Positions 1 through 11,109 of a stretch of 64,000 nucleotides of DNA are shown one piece after another. The position numbers were made by a program, and so were the translations under genes. The notes beneath the pieces were generated by a model. It worked only from the letters and a program-made list of their open reading frames with translations. It was not told the origin of the DNA and made no database searches. Source of the DNA: Sindora glabra. Its lineage: Eukaryota > Streptophyta > Magnoliopsida > Fabales > Fabaceae. The stretch is taken from positions 57,545,220 through 57,609,219 of the forward strand of contig CM035232.1 of assembly GCA_020226215.1 (NCBI GenBank), written 5' to 3'. Position 1 is the stretch's first letter; each line of letters opens with the position of its first letter.

Positions 1-76
1 ATAATACAAGAATAAAGTGTATATTGTCTACCAATCCATGAATGCAATACAAGTGAAACACGCTACATAGTTTTGG

Positions 77-1487
77 CTAAACCCTATTCAATGACGTGGT
101 GTCATGTAACCATGCATTGTACATCTCATTGGCAAGATCATGTCTGAAGGTAGTCCATGCAGCACTAGATTCCATAATCCCAATATTAAGTTCACCATTG
201 TCTTCTTCCTCACCATCCTTAAGCAAGGGCTCCATGGGTTCCACACTCATGAATGTTTGAATGAAATTATGCATCAATGCGCAAGCCAGGATAATTCTAC
301 CCACGGTTTTCCTAGGGTACCAAGTTGTACATCTTAGAATACCCCATCTCATTTTTAACAATCCAAAACACCTCTCGATAACATTCCTTGCTTGCGAATG
401 CTTCATATTAAAATATTCCTCAGCAGATACAGGTTGCACACCACTCTTCCACACACTTAGATGATATCTCTGGCCTCTAAATGGTGTTAGAAAATCCTCA
501 CAATTCATGTATCCGGCATCACACAAATAGTAGTTGCCTATAATTAACCAACATAAGTGTTAGGTACTTTCATCTCAAATAAACTCCTTAGTTCAGATTG
601 AGTAATGTCAAGGTACTTATGGTGTTACCTTATGGAACTTGCAAAGCGCTTTTTCTAGAAAGTGCATCTTGAAGCACTCTATTGTCATGTGCGGACCCCT
701 CCCAACCAGGCAATATATAAATAAATTGCAAATCCCGGGTGCAAGCAGCTAACACATTAGTAGCGAGTTCTCCTTTTCTATTCCTGAATCTAGCTTTATC
801 TTTATCCCCAACACGAACCTTAATATGAGTTCCATCCAAAGCACCTAAGCAATTCTGCAGTGTGTATATATATAACTTGTTAATAAATACTGTATATATT
901 TATAAATATTTACACATTCATCTAATCTTCCTAGAAATTCTAACTTACCTTAAACCATTTCCACCTCTCATCTTGGCAATTCTCAGTCACTGGCTAAGGT
1001 TTCTTTAGTACAATATCATGGCATCTAAGGACAGCAGGAGAACTGAATTGAAGTGCCTAGATATTGTCTCACCACTTCTCCTAAAGTACAATTGAGTTCT
1101 TCGATTTTTTGTGTCATGAGAAAGTGTGAATAGAAATAAAGCAACCATCTCCTCTAAACTAGTATTCCTATTTCCTTGTAACTTACCGATATCTCTAAGC
1201 ATATCACATAACTTAGAAAAACAGGCTCTATTCATCCTAAGGTTGTCCAAGCATGCTAAGTCATTTTCTTGAATCATTGGCCTGAGATTTAAAAGCCTAG
1301 CATAATATCTTTCTTCAGCACAACTATCAAATATATAGGACATAGGCTGAGGCAATCTAATGTCCAAAAAGGACAAAAGATACAAGAATTCAGAAATAGC
1401 CTCCAAAATCATGAGCATCATCTGTGTGTATAATGCAATACATGTAATAGCAATCTTCTTCTTTTTACTCAACGGTAAGCGAGCCAT
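77..1487 (-). pseudogene. PIF/Harbinger-like (HARBI1-type) transposase, decayed
   Basis: Three exon-like blocks on the minus strand read as a DDE transposase of the PIF/Harbinger superfamily: about 1487-949, 854-629 and 537-77. The middle block contains ALDGTHIKV (first catalytic Asp) and later AHDNRVL. The last contains CDAGY (second Asp), FRGQRYHL and NVIERCFGLLK (catalytic Glu), then ALMHNFI. GT and AG splice signals sit where the family often has introns (donors near 948 and 628, acceptors near 855 and 538). The copy is broken. Near 1045 the frame must shift to reach the conserved DERWKWFK segment, an in-frame TAG interrupts that segment, and a TAA lies just before the second donor (after LQVP). 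The first ATG giving a plausible amino end is at 1487. Neighbours are an inverted TIR-like pair at 2226-2288 and HSP60 on the opposite strand. Family assignment is confident; absence of function is inferred from the stops and the frameshift. Confidence 0.85.
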
Positions 1488-1867
1488 AACTGTATGACAT
1501 AGGCAAATTACATGCAAGAATGTTATAATAAGTTAGAAGAGCAATAAAAATATAGTCAGCCACTTTGAGTAATTTGGATGCAACAAACACTATTCATCTT
1601 TTTCAAGGTAGTCAACAGGTAAACCACAATAATATCATATCCAGAACCTCTTAGAAGCTCTGCCGTCGTGGTTGGATTAAACATACCAGTTTGCTAAACC
1701 ATAAGCACACCCTTTTTTGTCAAATTCCACCATTATTTTATATCAGTTCCTATTCCGACGATTCAGCTCCGGAAAGTCGGGAAGGAAGTCCAAATTTCAA
1801 ATATGAAGGCCGTAGTTTACTTAATACAACAAGAAGAAATATAACGAGCAATGTCATCAAGGCTTAC

Positions 1868-1990
1868 CAGAAATCGCTTGTGCCGTTGCCCGGAATTGTT
1901 GCTAGGGTTTAGAGGAGATGGCAGAAACTCGAGAACCAGAAATCGCTACTACCGTTGCCGGAGACTGCTGGTAGGATTGAGAGGCGACGG
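1868..1990. repeat. Two-copy tandem repeat upstream of the transposase relic
   Basis: The phrase accagaaatcgct followed by a ccgttgcc core and a gaggagatgg or gaggcgacgg tail occurs twice, about 70 bp apart. It is locally GC-rich and probably belongs to the 5' flank of the Harbinger element. It may also be a transcribed leader; nothing in the sequence decides this. Confidence 0.5.
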
Positions 1991-2225
1991 GAGATGCTCG
2001 ACAAACAAAAAGGCATATAGGAAGAAGTGAATCCTGATATTCAAATTATAATGGCAAAATTGGTATTAAGTAATTTTAGCAGGGTCATTCTTGTCTATAA
2101 ATTAGTTGAAAACGCATGCAATAAAACTTACCGAGGGGGGTGGGTAAGTGACCTCCTGCGTTTTATGGGAAATACAAGTTTCCGGGAAAATTCATTTCCT
2201 CCTATTTGGGCAACCAAACAACTCT

Positions 2226-2288
2226 GGGGTCGTTTATTTCTTGGGAAATTCAATTTCCCACATTATTGCTACGAACCAAACGACCCCT
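2226..2288. repeat. Short inverted repeat resembling PIF/Harbinger or hAT termini
   Basis: GGGGTCGTTTATTTC at the left is answered by GAACCAAACGACCCC at the right, reading inward with about 30 bp between. Ends of this kind (GGG-CGTTTGGTT) are common in plant PIF/Harbinger and hAT elements. I could not find a convincing target duplication at the borders, so this may be two abutting ends or one end of the element that carries the transposase relic. Confidence 0.45.
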
Positions 2289-2421
2289 AGAAAACTGTTG
2301 TATGCTGCTGGTTTAACTACTATAATGAGATCGTAATTTTTTTCTCCAGAAAAATGAGAAAAATAAATATTAAAAAAAAAAACTCAGCGAGCCGTTAACA
2401 CAGGGTTGTGGACTTATGACA

Positions 2422-2436
2422 AAACCCTAAACCCTA
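2422..2436 (+). promoter_or_regulatory. Telo-box (double AAACCCTA)
   Basis: AAACCCTAAACCCTA lies about 140 bp upstream of the HSP60 start codon. Telo-boxes are established promoter elements of plant genes for translation and growth and of many mitochondrial-protein genes. That this copy is active is an inference. Confidence 0.45.
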
Positions 2437-2447
2437 GAAGGTGCTTC

Positions 2448-2460
2448 TTCTAGAGTCTTC
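2448..2460 (+). promoter_or_regulatory. Heat-shock-element-like site
   Basis: TTCTAGAGTCTTC fits the three-unit heat-shock element TTCnnGAAnnTTC with one mismatch (GAG for GAA), about 115 bp upstream of the HSP60 ATG. Heat inducibility is known for plant mitochondrial HSP60, which makes an HSF site plausible. The site may equally lie in the 5' UTR. Confidence 0.4.
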
Positions 2461-2573
2461 CTCTTCTCTTCAAAAGCCAGCCTCTTTTGTCAATCCATTT
2501 GTTCCATTTCCGCTGTTGAACTCTGTGTGTCTCTGCCATCTGTCAAAACACCTTTCCATTGCCAATAACCATC

Positions 2574-5500
2574 ATGTACCGTTTTGCTTCAAGCCTCGCC
2601 ACTAAAGTTAGGTTTGTCCCATTGATCTTTCACTGGAACCTTGTTTTCTATTTGCGTGTGTGTGATACCGTTCTTGTGGGTCTGGGAGAGAAATCTGGAA
2701 TTGGATATAAATGGAGTTTAATATTGGGGTGTTGTATCATAGATTAATAATTGATAATGTTTATTTTCTAGCTGTTAATTACTGTCATCTCTTTATGACA
2801 GGATTGCTAGGACCAGCAGTCAACAGGTGAAAGACTGTTTGTTGAATTGCGCATTTCAATCAAATAAGTTGCTGGATTAATTGATTTACACTTAATTAAC
2901 TCTTTTGCGCGTGCTGTGTTTGTCGCATTGCTAGATTGGTAGTAGGTTGAGTTGGAGCAGAAATTATGCTGCTAAAGACATTAAATTTGGTGTGGAGGCT
3001 CGGGCTTTGATGCTTAAGGGTGTTGAAGAGCTTGCCGATGCTGTTAGAGTAACCATGGGCCCGAAGGTAATCCAAGCTCAATGCAGTTGCATGTCATGTT
3101 TGTTAATCGACTGTTGATGGTGTTTGAGGGGATAGTGTTTGATAGAAGTGGATATGACTAGGGAGTTATTATTAAAAATGAAACTTTAAGACATGTGATT
3201 GCTGATCGAAGAATGCTCATTCATAAGAGTCTATTTTCTATAGAAAGTACCATTATTTTATGAAGGGATGAAGCCCTGGTTTTGGTTTTTTTCTGTTTGA
3301 TGCCCGATTTTTCATATATGAATGTCCCGCTACCCAGTTGAATTGATTCATGTTGCTGATATCAACCTTTTGTTTCAGGGTCGTAATGTGGTGATTGAGC
3401 AGAGTTTTGGTGCCCCAAAAGTTACAAAAGATGGAGTAACTGTTGCAAAAAGCGTTGAATTCAAGGATAAAGTCAAGAACATTGGTGCTAGTCTTGTAAA
3501 GCAGGTTGCAAATGCTACCAATGATGTGGCTGGTGATGGTAAGCTCTACAAAAAAATGTGAATTACTATATTATAATCGGAACTCTCCATGGGCTAATCT
3601 GCGATTTACACAATGCTAGTCTGAGTGGTAGTGTCAGAGTTAGCTAGGCTTTCACATTAGTATGTGGTTTAAATGCCATATAAAATCTAGAGGACCAATT
3701 GCTTTGATATTTAACATGCCTATGGCATTGCATCATTACCATAGCTGCATTGTTACAATAACAGTGTTTGAAGGACCAGTTTGAATGGATAACAGGAACA
3801 ACATGTGCTACGCTCCTTACCCGAGCAATATTTACTGAAGGGTGCAAGTCAGTTGCAGCTGGAATGAATGCAATGGACCTTAGGCGTGGTATAAATATGG
3901 CTGTTGATTCTGTGGTGACAAATTTGAAAAGCAGAGCCCGAATGATCAGCACATCTGAAGAAATAGCTCAGGTTTGGGAATTAAACTCAATCAGAGATCA
4001 CCTGGCATAGTGGCTGACAAGTGCTGTGAGTTTAAATAAACTCACATTATTTAAATGTGCAATGACAGGTTGGGACCATATCAGCAAATGGAGAGAGGGA
4101 CATTGGTGAGTTGATTGCAAAGGCAATGGAGAAAGTTGGTAAAGACGGAGTAATCACAATTGCTGTAAGTTTTCATACCGGTCATCCTTACAACTATTAT
4201 CGTAAGGGAGTTCTTATTTCTTTATTCAACTTTCCTTCGTAAGGGAGTTCTTATTTTTTTTATTCAACTTTCCTTCGTAAGGGAGTTATTATTTCATTTT
4301 CCTCCCTTCTTTCTTGGCTGTTTGCTCTGACCATATTGATTGCATGAATGGTAGCTGTACACTCCCCCCCCCCCCCCCCCAACAATATAACCTGCAGAAT
4401 ATAATGGTCCTTTTTTTTTTTTTTTGGGTAGGAAAAGAAAAATACTACGATGAGAGAGAAATAGTGTACATGAAAGGAGGATATGCAATCCTCAAAAGAA
4501 GGAAAACCTTAAGAAACTAAAGTTATGCTGGAAAGGAAGGAAAAAAATGAAAAAAGAAGAAAGAACTAACCCTATCAAATTTCTGAAAGAGATTCCCAAT
4601 CCCATTACAAATCCGTCAAACTAATCACTTGGAAAAATCATCAAACTTTGAGTCAGAGTGAGGTAACAACCATAATCTTATTTCACACCCAGAACACAGG
4701 TTGATATTGTTGCTTAAAATTCTAGCATTGCTTTATAATACAACAGCTACTCTTGCAGCTTCCTAAAGTGCACTCTTGCCTTGTTATTACCAAACATAAA
4801 CTTGTCCCACACCAAGAACACAGGCTGATATTGTTGCTTAAAATTGTAGCATTGCTTTATACACCATACAACAGCAAGTCTTGTAGCTTCCCGAAGTGAA
4901 CTTTTGCCTACCAGAAGCACAATATCTGTTTGAAAGGAATATGTCCAACATAGCAGGGCAAACCAATGGCACTCAAAATGAAGAGAAAAGCTTATTTCAT
5001 AATTGCCAAGCCATCTCAGAATGCATACACAGATGACTAGTAGTCTCTGAACTTTCAGATCACAACATGCATATACCTGGGATAAAGCTTTTATGTGATC
5101 TGTGCACATGTAACATATCGTTAGCAACGGCCAAAAAATATTTGGCCATTTTTCCTTTTCTTCTTTCATTGTCCTCAAAGGGAGGTTTGGTTTAAATATG
5201 TCTCTCACACTGGCTGGGGCTCAATTTCTTTTAAAATATTACAGGATGGGAAGACTCTGGATAATGAGTTGGAAGTTGTCGAAGGGATGAAGCTAGACAG
5301 GGGCTATATTTCTCCTTATTTCATAACAAACCAGAAGAACCAGAAATGTGTATGTATTCTTCTCATATTTTTCCCACTGCATTTCTTGTCTCATAAGTTA
5401 TGCCAAAGAAAAGCTTGTATGAGTTGGTTTTGCTTTTGTATGTTTATATGTTTTTACGTAACTGAATTGTGCCATATCTGTGTTGATAGGAACTTGAAGA

Positions 5501-8500
5501 TCCTCTTATTCTAATCCATGAAAAGAAAATCTTAAGTATAAATGCTGTGGTTAAAGTATTAGAGTTGGCTGTGAAGGTTAGCAGTCTTTATCTGTTTCAT
5601 TTGCTTCATTTTTATTTTTTAATTTTTTAAATATTAGCTGACACTACATATTTCCAGAAACAAAGGCCTTTGTTGATTGTTGCTGAGGATGTGGAAAGTG
5701 ATGCTTTGGCGATGCTTATTCTAAACAAGCTTCGTGCTGGAATCAAGGTGTGTTTTGGCCCTGTTGGCAGTTACTTTTTTATCTCAACTTAATGTTTGGA
5801 TTTTTCAGTTTTGCTCATTTGATGTGATTTCTTGTTGTATTGGCCTAGGTGTGTGCAATTAAAGCCCCTGGCTTTGGTGAAAATAGGAAAGCAAATCTCC
5901 AAGATCTTGCAGTTCTCACGGGAGGTGATGTAAGTCTTCTGTTCTTTATCTGGTTTCAACCAAATTAGATCCTGTGGTATGACTGGTGAATAATGTAATT
6001 TTCATCTGTCCTAATAGCTTATCACTGAAGAGCTTGGCTTGAATCTTGAAAAAGTGGATCTGGATATGCTTGGCACTTGCAAAAAGGTTAGTGTTAAGCT
6101 TAATTGGTACGATGCAAACATTCAAATACAGTTTTGGTTCTTATTTTGGTGCAGTTTTACGATTGAATGATCTGTGATTTAAAAAAAGAAGAAAAAATGA
6201 GTATTATTCTTTTGATGGCATCCACCTAAACCTGTTAAAATTTGAAATAAAATGATCAAATTTCTCCATCTTTGCCTATTTAGTATAGGATCGACATAGA
6301 TCACTAATTAAGCTTTGGAATGCATTAGATAACCATTTCCAAGGATGATACTGTCATTCTTGATGGAGCTGGGGACAAGAAAGTGATTGAGGAAAGATGT
6401 GAGCAGGTTTGTGTTACCTCCTTTTAAGATTTGTTTATGTTGCTGTTGACTGTATTCTGATTACATAGTGATTTTTTTGGCATTCCTTGATTTTTGCACC
6501 AACATGCAAACAGATTCGGTCAGCAATTGAAAATAGCACTTCAGATTATGACAAGGAGAAGTTACAGGAAAGACTGGCCAAGCTTTCTGGTGGTGTTGCT
6601 GTGCTAAAGGCATGTTTACTTTGCTGAGCTAGATGATGATATTTCTTCGATTGAGCATTGTTAAAAACGGAAAAAAAAAAAATGCCACAGGACAAGTAAT
6701 TGTGAAACTGCTGTTTTGCAGATTGGAGGAGCCAGTGAGCTAGAAGTTGGTGAGAAGAAGGATAGAGTGACAGATGCTCTAAATGCAACTAAGGCAGCTG
6801 TGGAGGAGGGTATAGTACCAGGTGAATTTGCCTCGTCATGGCTGTGTAATTATACGTAGAATCTCTAATGGGACACGTGTGACTGACTGTGCCTTCTCAT
6901 TTCATAGGTGGTGGTGTTGCTCTTCTTTATGCATCAAAAGATTTGGATAAGCTGCAAACTGCCAACTTTGATCAGAAGATTGGAGTCCAGATTATCCAAA
7001 ATGCTCTGAGGGTTAGTCTTTACTGTATTTGCTCTTAGTAGACACTTCATGTTATTTTACGTTCTCTGGGCACTCCTTATGATATCCGAAGATAAAGTTG
7101 CATTAAGATATCATTGTCTTTCCTCTTCTAGTATCATGTCCTGCTGAAAATCTTATTCAATATTGTGACTGAACTGCCTTCAAAGATAACATTGTCTTTT
7201 CTCTTCTAATATCATGTCCTGCCGAAAATCTTATTCAATATTGTGGCTGAACTGCCTTCAAATCTGTTGTTTCGTGTTAACAATTTGTGAGTTTATTTGC
7301 TCATTCCTTTGCATCTTTAAAAAAAAAAAAAAAAATTGCAGACACCGGTACACACAATCGCGTCAAATGCGGGAGTTGAGGGTGCTGTTGTTGTTGGCAA
7401 GCTCTTGGAACAGGATAACCCTGATCTTGGGTATGATGCAGCCAAAGGTCAGTGTTCATTTTTGTTCTATGCTACTTGCGTTTGCATTTCATGTCGAGAC
7501 AAATCAGATTGTCTCATCATGTACTGATTCTTTTTCTGCTCTTTATGGGCTGCCCTGCATAATTAGGTGAATATGTTGATATGGTTAAAGCTGGAATAAT
7601 AGACCCATTGAAGGTGATCAGGACTGCCTTGGTTGATGCTGCCAGGTAAAGACCTTGAGAAATTGCCCTTGTATATCTTACCAAACTTGACTTCTTATAA
7701 AATTCCTTTTATTAAAAAGGCAAATTAAAGTTTTAACTTAATGCACTTACACCCTCTCTATTTGTAGAAATATACGCACATCTTCCTCATTTTTATGGAT
7801 AGCAATTTGACCCATGCACGATGGGTGCTCTTTATTTGTACTCATTTGGTACGGATATGGAGTGTTGAAAATGGATATACATATGGGTAAGGGGATTTTC
7901 GTGGAAACTTTATTTGGTGTGGGTATGAGTATGGAAATTATATTACCACTCAATCCTCCCCATATTCATATTATGTAATATATATCTAAATATATAATTA
8001 AAAGAAAAACTAGAATTATATATAATCAATTAAATTAAATATAAAAAGTTTTTAAAGTAAATTTTAATAAAAGAATTCATATTATTCTTTTTTGTATTAG
8101 TATTATTAGAATTTCCTAGTAACTCGTATTTTATCAAAAAATAGTAAAACAGATAAATACGGTTAATTATAATATGATATAGATAAATTATAAATGAATA
8201 AATTGAATGATAATAATAGGATATCTTTAATTTTTATTGAAAAAGTATTATATAAATAAATATGCATCATTTAATAAAATGAGAAGTATGGGGTATCAGA
8301 TATTTGATGAGAATGGGAATGGGTATTGAAAATTCTACAAATACAGATATGGGGATGGGTTAGGGTAGAATATTCTGGAATGGGATAGGTATGGAGATTT
8401 AAGTCTCCTATTTATGCCCTCTTTAGTGCCAATCCTACTTATTTTTGTGGATTGGGAGGGGTAAATGCATATGAAAAAGAGGTTACTGTATATGTTTGAA

Positions 8501-8750
8501 AATAAAAGAATTGAGTGTAATTACATTAAATCTCGGCAATAAAGTGTAATTTATCCTTATTAAAAAAATATTAAGATTTTACTGTAGACATAAATGTTAT
8601 TTAGGTGTGTAACAAAATTTTATTTCCTTTTTGTTGTGCAGTGTGTCATCTTTGTTGACAACAACTGAAGCTGTTGTTGCTGAACTCCCCAAGGATGATG
8701 AATCTCCAGCAATGGCTGGTGCTGGTGGCATGGGTGGCATGGATTATTAA
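2574..8750 (+). CDS. CPN60: Mitochondrial chaperonin 60 (HSP60), 18 exons
   Basis: Group I chaperonin that folds imported proteins in the mitochondrial matrix with CPN10 and ATP. Exons: 2574-2611, 2802-2826, 2935-3066, 3379-3538, 3796-3971, 4069-4164, 5245-5349, 5490-5576, 5658-5747, 5849-5929, 6018-6086, 6329-6406, 6514-6609, 6722-6821, 6908-7011, 7342-7447, 7567-7645 and 8642-8750. They sum to 1731 nt, giving 576 aa plus stop, the usual plant length. The product starts MYRFASSLATKVR, an Arg-rich transit peptide with few acidic residues. It carries NDVAGDGTT (ATP site), the cpn60 signature AAVEEGIVPGGG split across exons 14 and 15, and a Gly-Met tail ending GGMGGMDY. All junctions keep frame. 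All are GT-AG except intron 13, which starts GC. Intron 6 (1080 bp) holds repeats and intron 17 (996 bp) a MITE. I see no stops or frameshifts, so the gene should be functional. Confidence 0.97.
4199..4295 (+). repeat. Three-copy minisatellite in HSP60 intron 6
   Basis: The unit cgtaagggagtt plus a T-rich tail starts at 4201, 4238 and 4276 (period 37-38 bp). It is followed by a run of 17 C at 4364-4380 and a run of T near 4410, so this intron collects simple repeats. Confidence 0.8.
4683..4920 (+). repeat. Tandem duplication (period about 124 bp) in HSP60 intron 6
   Basis: The segment agaacacagg-ttgatattgttgcttaaaat-t-tagcattgctttat recurs from 4691 to 4815 with a similar continuation (cttgtagcttcc, gtg-acttttgcc). 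The minus strand is open for 153 codons across it, but I recognise no protein in that frame and treat it as intron sequence. Confidence 0.75.
7105..7263 (+). repeat. Tandem duplication (period 78 bp) in HSP60 intron 15
   Basis: Two copies of attgtctttcctcttcta-tatcatgtcctgc-gaaaatc through gaactgccttcaaa, starting at 7113 and 7191, with few differences. This points to a fairly recent local duplication inside the intron. Confidence 0.85.
7719..8556. mobile_element. 838-bp non-autonomous TIR element (Mutator-like MITE) in HSP60 intron 17
   Basis: The element is flanked by a perfect 10-bp direct repeat TTATTAAAAA (7709-7718 and 8557-8566), fitting a 9- to 10-bp Mutator-type target duplication. 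Its ends are imperfect inverted repeats: GGCAAATTAAAG at the left against GGATAAATTACACTTT read inward from the right, followed on both sides by a TTAATG-A-TTACAC stretch. Inside are AT-rich DNA and several gatatggg- or gggtatgg-type words. No coding capacity is seen. Superfamily assignment rests on duplication length and the AATTACAC-type ends only. Confidence 0.75.
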
Positions 8751-9041
8751 GGTGCGTCATTACTGTTGAACAAAGAAGAGGGGGTGCTTAGCCTGCCAAG
8801 GGCCTTTTTGGGATTGTCATAAGAAGGCATTGCATTGTAATCATAGTGAGAGATGAGACGTAGGTAGAAAATTTTGCAATTGTTGCAATGACAACATTGA
8901 AGTTGATGTGCAACATTTTTTAAGACATTGATTTTCACGTGCAAATTGCAATTGAAAATTGGTCTTTCTTTATTTTTTTTTTTGGGGTCACATCAATTAT
9001 TGGGATGTTTTTGCCATCAACGGTGGATGTTTATGATTATG

Positions 9042-9048
9042 TAATAAA
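9042..9048 (+). promoter_or_regulatory. Probable HSP60 polyadenylation signal
   Basis: AATAAAA lies about 290 bp after the HSP60 stop codon, at the end of a stretch that still has gene-like composition. The 3' UTR would be roughly 8751-9070. Confidence 0.4.
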
Positions 9049-9070
9049 ATAACTAGCATGGAGATGTAAA

Positions 9071-10045
9071 TTTGATTGTAGGGCCATAACTAATTGACCT
9101 GCGTTTACTTACTAATTGCGGTAAATCAACATACGATAAATATAATAAAATTGTTAAGTGGACGGATTGGTGTTAATTTTAAGTTGAGTAGCTTAGGAGT
9201 TTGATTCTCAATTTCTTGAAATTTAAAAGGATAAAATCAGGGTGCAGACTTACAGTAGCGAGTTTGCTAACTTGCTACTGGTACTACAAGATGGACACTG
9301 TCCATTTGGCCAGATGAAAAATCAATGACTATTTTCATAGATTGGCAACCCTGGAAATAGGTGATGAGAGTTAGCTTTTAAGTCCACGCTTATTGTTAAA
9401 TTTACAAACATTCCACTTTAGTTCCATGAAACAGCTTTCGTGGGTTGAATTTCATACCTTTTCAATCAAGTGCATTTCTTTCTCAACGGACGGCGCCGAT
9501 CAATTTCCACATTAAAATCGGATGAAATAGCACAACCTAATAATAGATACATTAAAATTTAAATATTATGCTTCTAAATAAAAGTAATTGCAAGTCCTGT
9601 AAATTCATACGTGTATCTATTATTATTTTATATTAATAAAAATTATTTTAATATTGTAATAATTGTGATGTGATATTATCATTTTTATATCAAATTGTTC
9701 TTATGGTAGATGTATATTACTCTTTCATATATAAAGAGTGACACCATTTTTTACGTTTATTTACTTCCCTTAATATACTCTCAGAAAGGAAATGTTTTCA
9801 ATAAATTGTTTTTATAAAAATATTTTATGTTAGTTCAAAAATTAATATAGAAAGTATAGATTGATAGAATTAATTAATTAATTAATTATATATATATATT
9901 ATATTTTAAAAAAAGTATTTAAAATTAAAATCACATTTAAATTTAATCAATAATTTCTTTATATTAATTTTTAAGTATTATATTTCAAAATAAATTAAAT
10001 ATATATCAAATGATATTTCATGAAAGGTTTGTAATTCAAATACTT
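9071..10045. other. AT-rich intergenic DNA, no gene seen
   Basis: The first 450 bp have mixed composition with a weak dyad around 9255-9285 (gtagcga-tttgctaacttgctactgg). From about 9540 the sequence becomes very AT-rich. I see no coding signature on either strand. Confidence 0.6.
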
Positions 10046-10394
10046 GAAGAATACATAACAAATGGAAGGGCAACATGATAAAAGAAGAAAAGCAATCTAT
10101 GAATTATAAAGTAATAAGTCAAAAATAAAATATATCATTAAGTAATTTAATTAAATTAAAATTTTGGTTTTATTTAAATTATTTTGTAATAAAAATAGAA
10201 TATATTATATTATATTTATATTAAGTAATATTAAGTGAATTACAAATAATAAAAGTACACAAAATGTAATAAAATAAATAAAATTAAGAGATATAATTTG
10301 TAAATTATAAAGTAACAAGAATTAAAATAATACAAAAATATAAGTGAAAATATAAAATTTTAAAATAAAAATAAAATAAATGTATAATGTAAAG
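10046..10394 (+). repeat. Duplicated AT-rich block, copy 1
   Basis: This runs from gaagaatacataa through gataaaagaagaaaagcaa and aagtcaaaaataaaatatat to tgtataatgtaaag. The same order of words recurs at 10760-11095, about 714 bp downstream in direct orientation. Confidence 0.85.
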
Positions 10395-10759
10395 TTAAAA
10401 CTAATGAACTTACTTAAGTAATTTAATGAATTAAATCTTTAACTTATTGAAAATATTTTTATAATATGAAATATATCATCTTTGTGGAGAATCAGTGAGT
10501 GAGTTGTAAATTGTAAAGTAATAAAATTTTAAAATATAATAAATAATTAAATTAAGTTATTAACTTATTTAAAATGCTTTTTGGTAAAAAAATATATTGT
10601 AATATATTTATATTATTTAGTAATATTAATATTAAAATAAAAAATATATATAATTAAAATTTTTGAAAATTAAATTAAAATATAAAAGGAATCAATTTAA
10701 GAAAAAATTAAGGAAAACAGAATGAAAAGAGAGGGAAAGGCTTGGACAGAAAAAGAAGT

Positions 10760-11095
10760 GAAGAATACATAATATGTGCAAAGGCAATATGATAAAAGAA
10801 GAAAAGCAACGTGTGAATTATAAATTAATAAGTCAAAAATAAAATATATAATTAAGTAATTTAATTAAATTAAAATTTTAATTTATTTAAATTATTTTTG
10901 TAATAAAAATAAAATATATTATATTATATTATACTAAGTGATATTAACTGAATTGCTATAAATAATAAAAATGCAAAAAATAATAAAATAAATAAAATTA
11001 AGAGAAACATAGTAATAAGAATTAAAATAATATAAAAATATAAGTCAAAAGATAAAATTTTAAAATAAAAAGAAAAATAAATGTATAATGTAAAG
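10760..11095 (+). repeat. Duplicated AT-rich block, copy 2
   Basis: Direct copy of 10046-10394, with a few internal indels and substitutions, including loss of a stretch after aattaagaga. The copies share the pattern of a tandem duplication with about 365 bp of unrelated AT-rich spacer. Confidence 0.85.
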
Positions 11096-11109
11096 GACAA
11101 ATAAAGAGC

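Noticed and set aside
4747..5208. 153-codon minus-strand open frame in HSP60 intron 6
   Set aside because: It lies across a tandem duplication inside an intron, has no recognised domain and the opposite strand is clearly the gene.
3322..7570. Short open frames within HSP60 (for example 3322-3561, 3768-4010, 7214-7570) as separate genes
   Set aside because: They are single exons with read-through into introns; joined exons give the full chaperonin.
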